DNA of 62,570 bases from Gammaproteobacteria bacterium (GTDB lineage: Bacteria; Pseudomonadota; Gammaproteobacteria; UBA9339): contig JAMCWR010000074.1 in NCBI GenBank assembly GCA_023480665.1, positions 1 through 62,570 on the forward strand, given 5' to 3'. Under the pieces are notes generated by a model. It saw only the letters and a list, made by a program, of their open reading frames with translations. It was not told the origin of the DNA and made no database searches. Positions 24,987 to 33,910 of this stretch are shown here, one piece after another. The first letter of the stretch is position 1, and each line of letters starts with the position of its first letter. The position numbers were made by a program, and so were the translations under genes.

Positions 24987-25622
24987 ATGGCTAATTTAAT
25001 CGTACAAAAATTACGCAACTTCCCCTCAATCTATCTTACTGATAGTGAACTTGCTGGAGTTTTAAACGTATCTGATACTCGAAGATATAGTTTAGTCAAG
25101 CATGCTTTAAAGCGTGGTGATTTAGTGAAAATTCGCCGCGGTTTATATTGTCTTGGAGTAAACTTAACTACAGAGAAACCACACCCACTTGTTTTGGCAC
25201 AGAAAATTTTGTGGCCATCTTATGTAAGCATGGAATCTGCGTTAGCGTATCACAATTTAATTCCTGAAGCAGTGTACGCCACGACTTGCGTTACCCCCAA
25301 ACGTTCGCGAACATTTGTTACACCATATGGAAATTATTATTACCATAAAATTCCCAGTATTAATTTTTTTCTGCAAGTAGAAAAGATAATCGAAAATAAG
25401 TCAGAATTTTTAATGGCAACACCCTGGAAGGCTATTTGCGACTATGTTTTTTGCCACAAACAAAGCAACATAAATATTGAACTATTGTTAGAAAGTTTAC
25501 GCATCGAACAGGAAGATTTACCGCAGATTTCTGCTGCTGATTTAATGCAATTGGCTGATTTCTATCAGCAAAAACAAATGGGTAGATTTATTAACGATAT
25601 TAAAAAGAAATTTCAATTATGA
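24987..25622 (+). CDS. abiEi: AbiEi-like antitoxin / transcriptional regulator (type IV TA)
   Basis: A 211-residue protein with an N-terminal winged-helix (LTDSELAGVLNVSDTRRYSLVKHALKRGDLVKIRRGLYCLG, residues ~16-55) and a C-terminal AbiEi domain (PSYVSMESALAYHNLIPEAVYATTCVTPKRSRTF, KIPSINFF, MATPWKAICDYVF). The family both represses the operon and neutralises the AbiEii nucleotidyltransferase without a stable complex. It overlaps the toxin gene by 4 bp (ATGA), typical of abiE operons. It probably confers phage resistance or plasmid/genomic island stability. Confidence 0.88.
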   Translation: MANLIVQKLRNFPSIYLTDSELAGVLNVSDTRRYSLVKHALKRGDLVKIRRGLYCLGVNLTTEKPHPLVLAQKILWPSYVSMESALAYHNLIPEAVYATTCVTPKRSRTFVTPYGNYYYHKIPSINFFLQVEKIIENKSEFLMATPWKAICDYVFCHKQSNINIELLLESLRIEQEDLPQISAADLMQLADFYQQKQMGRFINDIKKKFQL

Positions 25623-26476
25623 ATAGCAATATCATTCAAACACGGTTAGATCAATATCATTGTAAAACAACTTTAGAAGAAGAAAATGCTCTAAAAGAAA
25701 TTACTCAAGAAGTAGTATTAATGGCGCTTAGCCGCAGTGGTTTCTTTCGGTTTGCGGAGTTTCATGGTGGCACGGCATTGCGAATAATTTATGGGTTGCC
25801 AAGGTTCTCAGAAGATTTAGACTTTGCTTTACTTAAGTCTAGTAAAAATTTTATTTGGTCCGAGTTTTTTAAGGTAATTAATGAGGAGTTATCCATCTAT
25901 GGGTATGATGCTGAGTTAGTTGATCGCTCGAAAATGAATGTGGCAGTCAAAAAAGCTTTTATCAAAGATAATTCCATTGGCAAAATACTTACTTTTAGTT
26001 ATCCAAATATTTTGCATTTAAAAAAGATCCGTATCAAATTGGAAGTAGATATTAATCCAGCAGTTGGTAGTAAATCAGAAATAAAATATTTAGATTTTCC
26101 CTTGCCTTTCAGTATACGCCTTCAGACATTACCAAGCTTATTTGCTGGCAAAGTTCATGCACTACTTTGTCGAAGTTATATGAAAGGAAGGGATTGGTTT
26201 GATTTTGTATGGTATGTATCACGGAAAACAGAAATCAATTATCAATTGTTACAAAATGCTTTAAAGCAGATGGGGCCGTGGGAAAATCAAAAAATAGAGG
26301 TAAATAAATCCTGGATTTTGTCTGAACTCGAAAATAAAATTTTACACATTAATTGGCATTTTATTACTAACGATGTGATTCGCTTCCTAAAACCGCAAGA
26401 TCAAAAATCTTTAGAGGTGTGGAGTAAGGAGTTTTTTATTAGCCGCTTAGAAAAGTTAAGTGATTATTTAAGTTAG
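25619..26476 (+). CDS. abiEii: AbiEii-like nucleotidyltransferase toxin
   Basis: A 285-residue DUF1814/AbiEii protein. FHGGTALRIIYGLPRFSEDLDFAL (residues ~49-72) contains the GGT and SxDLDF nucleotidyltransferase motifs, KIRIKLEVDINP (~140) a third acidic residue, and HALLCRSYMKGRDWFDFVWYVSR (~178-200) the conserved KxRDxxDL-like motif. AbiEii relatives (MenT-type) inhibit growth by adding nucleotides to tRNA. It ends the two-gene operon. A full set of motifs suggests an active enzyme. Confidence 0.88.
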   Translation: MNSNIIQTRLDQYHCKTTLEEENALKEITQEVVLMALSRSGFFRFAEFHGGTALRIIYGLPRFSEDLDFALLKSSKNFIWSEFFKVINEELSIYGYDAELVDRSKMNVAVKKAFIKDNSIGKILTFSYPNILHLKKIRIKLEVDINPAVGSKSEIKYLDFPLPFSIRLQTLPSLFAGKVHALLCRSYMKGRDWFDFVWYVSRKTEINYQLLQNALKQMGPWENQKIEVNKSWILSELENKILHINWHFITNDVIRFLKPQDQKSLEVWSKEFFISRLEKLSDYLS

Positions 26477-26521
26477 TAGGTGGCAGTTCTTATATTTGGT
26501 AGTGCCCTGTTTAATTTTCTG

Positions 26522-26579
26522 CTATAATTGTTAACAAAAGGTAGAGTGGGTTAGCAGGCTTTACTAGCGTAACCCGATA
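26522..26579 (+). promoter_or_regulatory. TATAAT box and GGGTTAGC palindrome upstream of 26602 gene
   Basis: A TATAAT at about 26523-26528 lies ~75 bp before the start at 26602. A hairpin GTGGGTTAGC...GCGTAACCC (26541-26579) follows, a degenerate copy of the palindrome at 5401. No good -35 hexamer is visible. Confidence 0.4.
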
Positions 26580-26601
26580 AATAAATTTTGAGATAAAACT
26601 A

Positions 26602-28572
26602 ATGGATGTAAACAGTTCCTCTTCACATCAATCGACAAGTGTAGTTACTGTCAAACCTAAATCACCTTTTTCGGAAGGTCATCAAGAACTCACTTATTAT
26701 AAAATAGTTGTAGGTCAGCACGAACAAGAGTCAAAAGAAAAAGCACAGCAAGAAGAAAAAGCAGTAATAACTGATCCATTCCAAGATTTAAATTTACACG
26801 AGAAAATAGTCAGTAGGGCTAGCGAATATTGTCGCGGTGACTTTTCTTTTGATGAGGTTGCAAGACCAACATACTATGGCACTGATGAGGAGAATACAGC
26901 TGAATTTAAGCGTGCATTAGATGCGTTTATTCGACAAAAACTTTTTCAAGGCAAAAGTATAGACCAGCTAAAATCAGATGAATTAACCCGATATTATGCA
27001 GAACAAAGTTGGATTATTAATGAGGTAAGTGTTGGAAGTGGAAGCAGGTTTGTTAATGAATTTCTGACGCGCTTTCCATTAAATGAGAGTAAAGAACCCC
27101 AATTTATTTTGAAACCAGCGCTTCCAGGTGGTAGGGCATTAATCGATTATGATCCATCCAATGGCTTTAAAATATATAAACGCTTTTTTCGGCCGATATA
27201 TTCTGCTGATATTACGCCTCCTGAAGAAAAAGGCAGTTGCAATCTTTATATGCTGCAAAGCCAAAAAGCTTCATTAGCTACGATTTATTTGGAAACTACT
27301 GGGTTAAAAGCGGAATATGTAAAAGGAAAACTAACGAGTGATTGGGAAGAAACAACTGTAAAAGCTCTTTCTGAAGGATGCGTTGAAATTGCAAGTCCAC
27401 CACAGGTATTGAAGAGATATTTTTCTGCAGATAAAAAAAATTTCTCTACCGAACTGAAAGGTTTATATAGCGATAAATACAAGGAGTTAAACGATATTGA
27501 AAGAGAGGAACTGCATGGATTTATTTCTGCCACAATGCCTAAACATCTTAGCGATAAGTTTTTAAAAGATAAGATTGCTGAATACCTGGGACAACGGCCA
27601 ACAGAAGAAATATTACGTAAATTCTATTTTGAAAAATACCCTTATCTCTCTACATCAGAAAAAAAAGATTTAAATAAATTAGTCGTATTGACTGAACCTA
27701 AAGCCGCAGAATATCTTGATATTGCTGTTGAAAGGGGGCTGGGATTTTGGCAAAAATTTTTCGTCAAATTAAGAGAGCTTGGCGCAAAAATCAATTCAGC
27801 TTTTATTGGATTTATAGCATTAGGTGGATTGATTGCTGGGCTATCAATGTTTATTGGTGGACCATCGCTTCTTGTTGGGGCTTTATTTGCAGCTACTTCA
27901 GTATTAACCTATCTTGTTACAATTTTAACTAGAGCGCCATTATATCATCAAGTACATGATAAAGAACTGGTTTACTCTCCTGAAGATGTTTCATTTCGTG
28001 TAAGGTTTGTGCAGAAATTTAATGAATTACATGGGTTTTGGCGAGGGCTTACTAGCGTTGTTCTTTCGGCTGTATTTGTGGCTACTGCTGTTTGTATTGC
28101 GGGTGTTTTTGGAGCTTTCCCTGGTTTTTTTGCTAGTCTGCCAAACTTGGTTTTGAACACTTCTTCCGCCACTTTTGCTGTAGCTGGTGCGCTAAGTATG
28201 ATGCTGATTTTTGCTATTCACGCGTTACGTACTAGTTTTGGTTCAGAACCAGGTGGAGAAAAAATTCATGTGTTAGCTGGTGGTGCTGATCGACAGTTGG
28301 CTTGGACCTCTGCAAGCCATAGTCTTGCAATGATTTCCCAAGCTGTTTCTTCTTCTGTTTTAGCAAACGCATCCTTAGCCAGTTCTCAGTCTAGTTTGCC
28401 TTCAGCTTCTTTGGCCTCTACTTCTGCTTTTTCACAAGCCGAAGTATTAGTTACTCCAAGCAGCAGCATCCCACAAGTTTCAATGTCTGGTGCTGCTGTA
28501 ACTGCTTCTAGCGAAGCGACGTTACCCAACCAAGTTCCGGAAGAAGCACTTAGTAGCAGTGGTCCACCGTAA
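26602..28572 (+). CDS. large multi-pass membrane protein with Ser-rich tail, effector-like
   Basis: A 656-residue protein with no family I recognise. Residues 1-385 are hydrophilic, with Ser-rich and Glu/Lys-rich N-terminal parts. Two hydrophobic hairpins follow (~394-440: AFIGFIALGGLIAGLSMFIG and ALFAATSVLTYLVTIL; ~485-545: VVLSAVFVATAVCIAGVFGAF and FAVAGALSMMLIFAIHAL). They are joined by HDKELVYSPEDVSFRVRFVQKF. The tail from ~575 is Ser/Ala-rich and likely disordered. The 469-residue protein at 38369-39778 shares the order hairpin, Y-x-PxxV linker, hairpin, Ser-rich tail. This architecture is common among Dot/Icm substrates that insert in host membranes; that role is inferred. Confidence 0.8.
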   Translation: MDVNSSSSHQSTSVVTVKPKSPFSEGHQELTYYKIVVGQHEQESKEKAQQEEKAVITDPFQDLNLHEKIVSRASEYCRGDFSFDEVARPTYYGTDEENTAEFKRALDAFIRQKLFQGKSIDQLKSDELTRYYAEQSWIINEVSVGSGSRFVNEFLTRFPLNESKEPQFILKPALPGGRALIDYDPSNGFKIYKRFFRPIYSADITPPEEKGSCNLYMLQSQKASLATIYLETTGLKAEYVKGKLTSDWEETTVKALSEGCVEIASPPQVLKRYFSADKKNFSTELKGLYSDKYKELNDIEREELHGFISATMPKHLSDKFLKDKIAEYLGQRPTEEILRKFYFEKYPYLSTSEKKDLNKLVVLTEPKAAEYLDIAVERGLGFWQKFFVKLRELGAKINSAFIGFIALGGLIAGLSMFIGGPSLLVGALFAATSVLTYLVTILTRAPLYHQVHDKELVYSPEDVSFRVRFVQKFNELHGFWRGLTSVVLSAVFVATAVCIAGVFGAFPGFFASLPNLVLNTSSATFAVAGALSMMLIFAIHALRTSFGSEPGGEKIHVLAGGADRQLAWTSASHSLAMISQAVSSSVLANASLASSQSSLPSASLASTSAFSQAEVLVTPSSSIPQVSMSGAAVTASSEATLPNQVPEEALSSSGPP

Positions 28573-28574
28573 AA

Positions 28575-28657
28575 GGGGTCAGGTCTTTAATTTAGCATTT
28601 GATGTAAAAAGTATTAAGGCTAAGGTAATAGAAATGCTAAATTAAAGACCTGACCCC
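28575..28657. repeat. REP-like palindrome, GGGGTCAG type, copy 2
   Basis: GGGGTCAGGTCTTTAATTTA (from 28575) and its exact complement (28632-28657) form 26-bp perfect arms with a 31-nt spacer. It shares the outer motif and spacer length with the element at 2087-2183. It starts 3 bp after the stop of the 656-residue membrane protein, a position where it could stop transcription. Confidence 0.85.
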
Positions 28658-28715
28658 GCTTGACATTTCCCACCTCTAATGTAATGTCACATCAGTAAAT
28701 TTACGACAAAAACTT

Positions 28716-29999
28716 ATGTGCTACGCCATTCCTGCAAAATTAATCGCTATCCATGGTAAAATCGGTACCATCGACTATTTTGGTGAAACAAGAAAAATTC
28801 TGCTTGACCTCGATAATGTTAAAATTGGTGATTATGTTTATGCGCAGGGTGGTGTGTTGGTGCGCACTATCCCCGAAAAAGAAGCTCTCGAAATTTTAGA
28901 ATACTGGAAAGAGATATTCTTTGAACTAAAAAAAACCGATGAAGCGCTCGCTAATATTGATCAAAAAAACCTTTCACCTAATGCACTTGCTGTGTTACAA
29001 AAAGTTAACTTAAGAAAAACACTGCATAAAGATGAGCTATTATCACTCTTAGCTTTAAAAGATCCGAAAGAATTGCAAGTACTCTACGAAATTGCTAATA
29101 ATGTACGCAGCCGCGAACATGGCAATGCAAGTTGCGTGCATGGTATAATTGAATTTTCTAATTATTGTACTAATAACTGTTACTACTGCGGAATTCGTGA
29201 AGAAAAGGCTCTAGAACGCTATCGCATGAGCCAAGAAGAAATAGTTAGTGCAGCAAAACATGCGGTAAATCATTATGGTTTTAAGGCGCTAGTGCTTCAG
29301 TCAGGTGAGGATTTATGGTATGATGATGACAAATTATGCGCCATAGTTAAAGAGGTGCGAAAGCTTGGTGTTTTAGTGTTTGTAAGTTTTGGCTTACGCA
29401 GTGTTGAGACCTATCGCAAGCTTTATGAGGCTGGCGCAAGAGCTGCATTACTGCGTTTTGAAACTTCAAATGCAGATATTTTTGCGAAAATGCGCCCGAG
29501 AACAAAGCTTTCAGACCGAATTAACTTAATCAAAGCACTAAAAGAAATTGGTTATGTGCTTGCTACTGGGTTTTTATTGGGTCTTCCTGACGAGACTGAT
29601 GAAGACATAGTTAATAATATTTTATTAACGCATAGCTTAGCACCAGATATGTACTCATTTGGGCCATTAATTCCAAGCAGCAATACGCCTTTTGCCAAAG
29701 TGGCAAAGGTTAATCCAGATTTAGTGTTAAAGGCTATGGCATTGACACGTTTTGTAGCCCCTGACTCAAATATATTAGTAACTACAGCACTTGAAACTTT
29801 AGATCCAAGCGCGAAACGGGGGGCCTTGCTTGCTGGAGCAAATTCGATGATGATTAATGTAACCCCGATGCAGTATCGGCGTTTATATGGAATCTACGAT
29901 AACCGTATTGACGCTGATCGCGAAGTTGATAAAAGTGTTCAAGAAACTGTAGAATTGTTATATAATTTAGGTAGGGCACCCACGGATATCGGAGTGTGA
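28716..29999 (+). CDS. HypC-HydE-like radical SAM fusion protein
   Basis: A 427-residue fusion. Residues 1-75 are a HypC domain: MCYAIPAKLIAI with the essential Cys2, then GTIDYFGETRKILLDL and VKIGDYVYAQGGVLV. Residues ~95-427 are a HydE-like radical SAM enzyme: a BioB-like lead segment, the cluster motif IEFSNYCTNNCYYCGIREEKALERYRM (Cx3Cx2C), LVLQSGEDLWYDDD, the ETSNADIFAKMRP strand, and a BATS-like C-terminus (LETLDPSAKRGALLAGANSMMINVTPMQYRRLYGIYDN). HypC chaperones the Fe(CN)2CO unit of [NiFe] enzymes; HydE matures [FeFe] enzymes. A covalent link beside a [NiFe] operon suggests a role in iron or ligand handling. No [FeFe]-hydrogenase gene, hydF or HydG-type tyrosine lyase is seen here. Confidence 0.88.
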   Translation: MCYAIPAKLIAIHGKIGTIDYFGETRKILLDLDNVKIGDYVYAQGGVLVRTIPEKEALEILEYWKEIFFELKKTDEALANIDQKNLSPNALAVLQKVNLRKTLHKDELLSLLALKDPKELQVLYEIANNVRSREHGNASCVHGIIEFSNYCTNNCYYCGIREEKALERYRMSQEEIVSAAKHAVNHYGFKALVLQSGEDLWYDDDKLCAIVKEVRKLGVLVFVSFGLRSVETYRKLYEAGARAALLRFETSNADIFAKMRPRTKLSDRINLIKALKEIGYVLATGFLLGLPDETDEDIVNNILLTHSLAPDMYSFGPLIPSSNTPFAKVAKVNPDLVLKAMALTRFVAPDSNILVTTALETLDPSAKRGALLAGANSMMINVTPMQYRRLYGIYDNRIDADREVDKSVQETVELLYNLGRAPTDIGV

Positions 30000-30016
30000 T
30001 AAATGGAGATATTATT

Positions 30017-30484
30017 ATGGCAAAAATTTTTTACTTAAATGAAATTGTTAAATTTGCGATCGAGCGAGAACTTGAGTCTCAAGAATTTTATCACAAACTT
30101 GCTGCTCTAGCTGACACACAAAAAGCTCGCGATTTATTTAACATGTTAGAACAAGAAGAAAAAAAACATGAGTTATTTTATGAGCACATGCTTGCTGCGG
30201 TTCCTCTCGAACAAACTCCAGGGGTAGAAGAAGATAATGAGTATCTTGAGTATATGCAGGAGCTGATTCGCTCTGAAAGAACAATTGAACCTCTTACGAC
30301 TGAAGAGATGCGCAATATGAAAGTCGCAATTGATTATGCCATCGCACGGGAAAGAGATTCGATTCTTTTTTACAATGGCTTAAAGAATTTGCTTGCTACA
30401 GAAGAGAGAAGCAAAATTGAACCTATTATTCTTGAAGAAGGAAAACACATTGCGAAGCTGACAAAACTAAGACATGTGTTATAA
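30017..30484 (+). CDS. rubrerythrin/ferritin-like di-iron protein
   Basis: A 155-residue four-helix bundle. Di-iron ligands appear as FAIERELESQEFYHKL (Glu), LEQEEKKHELFYEHML (ExxH) near residue 50, then IARERDSILFYNGL (Glu) near 108 and LEEGKHIAKL (ExxH) near 140. There is no C-terminal rubredoxin domain. Rubrerythrins reduce peroxide in anaerobes and microaerophiles. The ATG at 30017 has GGAG 8 nt upstream; a GTG at 29996 would start within the last codons of the upstream fusion. Tight spacing suggests co-transcription with the HypC-HydE gene, perhaps as protection for oxygen-sensitive clusters. Confidence 0.85.
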   Translation: MAKIFYLNEIVKFAIERELESQEFYHKLAALADTQKARDLFNMLEQEEKKHELFYEHMLAAVPLEQTPGVEEDNEYLEYMQELIRSERTIEPLTTEEMRNMKVAIDYAIARERDSILFYNGLKNLLATEERSKIEPIILEEGKHIAKLTKLRHVL

Positions 30485-30493
30485 TAACGGATT

Positions 30494-31354
30494 ATGATAA
30501 TGAGCATACCATTTACAAAAATGCACGGAATAGGTAATGATTTCGTTATTATCGATAGTATTACCTGCATTAAGGATGTTACACCTCTACTGAATGCCAC
30601 TAATATCAAGGCTATGGCTGATCGGCACTTTGGAGTTGGTTTTGATCAACTATTAGTGATCGAACAATCAGTGCAACCAGGCGTAGATTTTTTCTATCGC
30701 ATATTTAACTCTGATGGAAGTGAATCAAACCAATGTGGCAATGGTGTTAGATGTGCAGCAAAATATGTATCAGATAACCGCATAACGAAAAAAAATGAGA
30801 TTGTTTTTGGTACGCGAGCGGGTTTATCGAAAGTAAAAATTGAAGAAGATGGTTTGATCACTGTCGAAACTGTTATTCCAGTTGTCGAGCCTGATAAAAT
30901 TCCATTTGCAGCTTCCCGCGCTGCTATGCATTATGATATGCAATTAGAAAATGCTAAAATTGAGATCGGGGCGATTGCTGTTGGGAATCCTCATGCAATT
31001 GTATTAGTTGAGAATATTGATTCAGCGCCTGTTCTAACTATGGGGCCTGAAATTTCGCGCCATAATAGTTTTCCGGAAGGTGCTAATGTTAATTTTATGC
31101 AGATTGTTGATCGTACTACGGTGCGGCTTCGTGTTTTTGAGCGTGGAGCAGGTGAAACTTTAGCTTGTGGCAGCGGCGCGTGTGCTTGTGTTGCTTCAGG
31201 GATATTGTGGAATTTGCTCAATGAAAAAGTAGTGGTAAAATTTTATGGTGGTGATTTAACTGTTTCGTGGAAAGGACCAGGACAACCCGTATTGATGAGT
31301 GGTCCTGCAGCAAAAGTATTTTGTGGCGTTTGGCGCTTGCATAATAAACTATAA
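30494..31354 (+). CDS. dapF: diaminopimelate epimerase DapF
   Basis: A 286-residue enzyme converting LL- to meso-diaminopimelate for peptidoglycan and lysine. FTKMHGIGNDFVIID at the N-terminus, FNSDGSESNQCGNGVRCAA with the first catalytic cysteine (~residue 78) and ERGAGETLACGSGACACVA with the second (~residue 224) are diagnostic. A start six bases later (MSIPFTKM) is equally possible. In many gammaproteobacteria lptM precedes lysA-dapF; here lptM is elsewhere. It is 10 bp after the rubrerythrin gene, so the two may share a transcript. Confidence 0.96.
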   Translation: MIMSIPFTKMHGIGNDFVIIDSITCIKDVTPLLNATNIKAMADRHFGVGFDQLLVIEQSVQPGVDFFYRIFNSDGSESNQCGNGVRCAAKYVSDNRITKKNEIVFGTRAGLSKVKIEEDGLITVETVIPVVEPDKIPFAASRAAMHYDMQLENAKIEIGAIAVGNPHAIVLVENIDSAPVLTMGPEISRHNSFPEGANVNFMQIVDRTTVRLRVFERGAGETLACGSGACACVASGILWNLLNEKVVVKFYGGDLTVSWKGPGQPVLMSGPAAKVFCGVWRLHNKL

Positions 31355-31370
31355 TTAGAAGGAGAAAGTT

Positions 31371-32084
31371 ATGGCAGTTAAAAAAGTAAAAAAAATAGCA
31401 AAAAAGATCAACAAGAAAAAACACCAACCTAAGCGGAACGTTGTGCGAAAAAATAAAATTGTTAAAGTTAAGCAAAAAGTTAAAGCCAAAACTAAGCCTC
31501 AAATCAAGTCTAAGGCAAAAAAATTAACTAAAATAAAACCTAAAATTAAAACTAAGGCAAAAGTGATGACAAAAAAGCAAGCTCCAAAAAAAATAAAAGC
31601 CAAGCCTGCTAAAGGCAAAAAAATTGTCGCGAAAAAGATTGTAGCAGCAAAACACGCGCCAGTTTTAGGACCTAGTGGCGTTAAACCATATCAGATGAAA
31701 GAAAAAGAAGAGTACATGAATCATAAGCAATTAGAGCATTTGCGCCGCATTTTGCTAAATTGGAAAAATGATTTGATGCGCGAAGTTGATAGAACTATGC
31801 ATCATATGCAAGATGAGTCTGCTAATTATCCAGATCCAATCGATCGTGCTAGCCAAGAAGAAGAGTTTAATTTAGAACTTAGAACCCGTGATCGCGAACG
31901 TAAACTCTTAAAAAAAATTGAAGAGACTTTAGGGCGCATCGAAGAAGATGATTATGGCTATTGCGATGTGTGTGGTGCAGAGATAGGCATCAGGCGCCTT
32001 GAAGCACGGCCAACTGCAACCATGTGCATCGAATGCAAAACCATTGCCGAAATCCGCGAAAAACAAACGGGTGAACCGTCGTAA
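31371..32084 (+). CDS. dksA: DksA with a Lys-rich histone H1-like N-terminal extension
   Basis: 237 residues. Residues ~108-237 are canonical DksA: the coiled coil ([30 protein letters not shown]), the coiled-coil tip region with [17 protein letters not shown] (the DxxDxA signature), and the zinc finger [26 protein letters not shown] near residues 200-226. DksA binds the RNA polymerase secondary channel and acts with ppGpp. Residues 1-105 are almost only K/A/P/I/V ([20 protein letters not shown]), like histone H1-type tails. GGAG lies 9 nt before the ATG, which supports the long form; MKEKEEYMN at residue ~107 would be the usual start. Confidence 0.93.
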   Translation: MAVKKVKKIAKKINKKKHQPKRNVVRKNKIVKVKQKVKAKTKPQIKSKAKKLTKIKPKIKTKAKVMTKKQAPKKIKAKPAKGKKIVAKKIVAAKHAPVLGPSGVKPYQMKEKEEYMNHKQLEHLRRILLNWKNDLMREVDRTMHHMQDESANYPDPIDRASQEEEFNLELRTRDRERKLLKKIEETLGRIEEDDYGYCDVCGAEIGIRRLEARPTATMCIECKTIAEIREKQTGEPS

Positions 32085-32112
32085 AAGCAATTAAGAATGA
32101 AGAATTAAAAAT

Positions 32113-32326
32113 TGTAGGGGCTGGTTTGTGTTGTAAGTAACGCGGTTTGATAGAATTTAGATATGCAAAATTCACTGTGGTTTATTAAATACTGCAGAAA
32201 CCAGCCCGCGTAGTGGCACAAATTTAAACGGGCGGGTTTCAGATGGTATTTATAAAACCGAAGTAACCATTCCGAATTTAGATTCTATTTAACCGCAGAA
32301 TTTATAACACAAACCCGCCCCTACAT
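32113..32326. repeat. two A-family elements in tandem
   Basis: The first begins TGTAGGGGCTGGTTTGTG at 32113 and ends CAGAAACCAGCCCGCG; the second begins ACGGGCGGGTTTCAGATGG and ends CACAAACCCGCCCCTACA at 32326. An AATTAAGAATGAAGAATTAA precedes the first. It occupies the dksA-lysS gap. Confidence 0.85.
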
Positions 32327-32367
32327 TTTAAAAAATATTTATTATAACAACACGAAGATTAAAAACT

Positions 32368-33858
32368 ATGACTACCGAAATAACTCCCAACGAGCAAATA
32401 CAACAACGGCGTTCCAAGTTAAAAACTTTACGCGAACATGGTAACGCTTTTCCTAATGATTTTCGCCGCGATACTTTGGCAGATGCGCTACATGCTCTTT
32501 ATGCTAATGAAACCGCAGAGGCTTTGAGCGCAAAAAATATTCAAGTAAAAGTTGCGGGCAGATTAATGACGCGTCGCTTAATGGGTAAAGCAAGTTTTAT
32601 CCATATTCAAGACATGTCTGGTAAAATCCAAATCTATCTGCGTGAAAATGAATTACCACCGAATGCTTACGCAGAATTTCAGCACTTTGATCTTGGTGAT
32701 ATTGTTGGTGTCGAAGGTGTAGTGTTTAAAACCAAAACTCAAGAACTATCAATCAAGGCGCATAATATTCGTTTGCTCACTAAAGCTTTGCGCCCTTTGC
32801 CAGAAAAATTTCATGGACTTGTGGATCATGAAACTCGCTATCGCCAGCGCTATTTAGATTTAATTGTTAACGAAGAAACGCGTAATGTTTTTCATATTCG
32901 TTCGCAAATTATTTCTAATATGCGAAAGTTTTTTACTCTGCACGGTTTTCAAGAAGTTGAAACCCCAATGCTACAAGCGATTCCTGGTGGCGCTACTGCA
33001 AGGCCTTTTATTACGCACCATAATGCACTTGATATGGAGCTTTATTTACGCATTGCACCAGAGCTTTATTTAAAGCGCTTAGTAGTCGGCGGTATTGAAC
33101 GTGTTTATGAAATCAATCGCAATTTTCGTAATGAAGGAATTTCGCTGCGGCATAATCCAGAATTTACTATGGTTGAATTTTATCAAGCATATGCTGATTA
33201 TCATGACTTAATGAATTTTACTGAAGAAATGCTACGTTATTTAGCGTTAGAAGTTTTAAATACAACTTTAATCCCTTGTGGTGAAGATGTTTATGATTTT
33301 GCTAAACCATTTAAACGCATGACGCTCAGCGATTCGATTTTGCATTTTAACCCAAAGCTTTCGTCAGCAGATGTTAATGATGTTAATGTCCTTCGAGCTT
33401 ATGCTGAAAATTTAGGTATTCAAATTCAGGGTAATTATGGCTTGGGCAAAATTCAATATGAAATTTTTGAAAAGACGGTAGAAAAAGAATTAAAAGAGCC
33501 AACTTTTATTACGGCATATCCGGTAGAAGTTTCGCCGCTTGCGCGAAAGAATGATCATAACCCTTTTATTACAGATCGATTTGAATTTTTTGTTGGTGGT
33601 CGAGAGATTGCCAATGGCTTTTCCGAGCTAAATGATCCAGAAGATCAAGCAGCGAGGTTTCGTAAGCAAGCTGAAGAACTCGCAAGTGGTGATATAGAAG
33701 CGATGCGCTATGATGAAGATTATATTACTGCATTAGAATATGGTCTGCCGCCAACAGCCGGTGAAGGCATTGGCATTGATCGTTTAGCGATGTTATTTAC
33801 CAATTCACCATCAATTCGTGATGTGATTTTATTTCCGCTTTTAAGACCGCAGGGTTAG
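32368..33858 (+). CDS. lysS: lysyl-tRNA synthetase, class II (LysS)
   Basis: A 496-residue class IIb synthetase. The N-terminal OB-fold binds the anticodon ([34 protein letters not shown], ~65-100). Class II motif 1 is [24 protein letters not shown] (~197), motif 2 is [23 protein letters not shown] (~253), and motif 3 is [20 protein letters not shown] (~463). Length matches E. coli LysS (505). It charges tRNA-Lys in the cytoplasm. A 51-bp gap separates it from the converging 315-residue membrane protein. Confidence 0.97.
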   Translation: MTTEITPNEQIQQRRSKLKTLREHGNAFPNDFRRDTLADALHALYANETAEALSAKNIQVKVAGRLMTRRLMGKASFIHIQDMSGKIQIYLRENELPPNAYAEFQHFDLGDIVGVEGVVFKTKTQELSIKAHNIRLLTKALRPLPEKFHGLVDHETRYRQRYLDLIVNEETRNVFHIRSQIISNMRKFFTLHGFQEVETPMLQAIPGGATARPFITHHNALDMELYLRIAPELYLKRLVVGGIERVYEINRNFRNEGISLRHNPEFTMVEFYQAYADYHDLMNFTEEMLRYLALEVLNTTLIPCGEDVYDFAKPFKRMTLSDSILHFNPKLSSADVNDVNVLRAYAENLGIQIQGNYGLGKIQYEIFEKTVEKELKEPTFITAYPVEVSPLARKNDHNPFITDRFEFFVGGREIANGFSELNDPEDQAARFRKQAEELASGDIEAMRYDEDYITALEYGLPPTAGEGIGIDRLAMLFTNSPSIRDVILFPLLRPQG

Positions 33859-33910
33859 TGGTTGGTTATTAAGGCGTAAATGAGGATGTAATGGATTGAG
33901 ATTGGTTGGC

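Noticed and set aside
28716..29999. [FeFe]-hydrogenase system
   Set aside because: Only the HydE-like half is present; the hydrogenase subunits in the window have [NiFe] L1/L2 motifs, and the gene named hydG here is the flavoprotein gamma subunit, not the radical SAM HydG.
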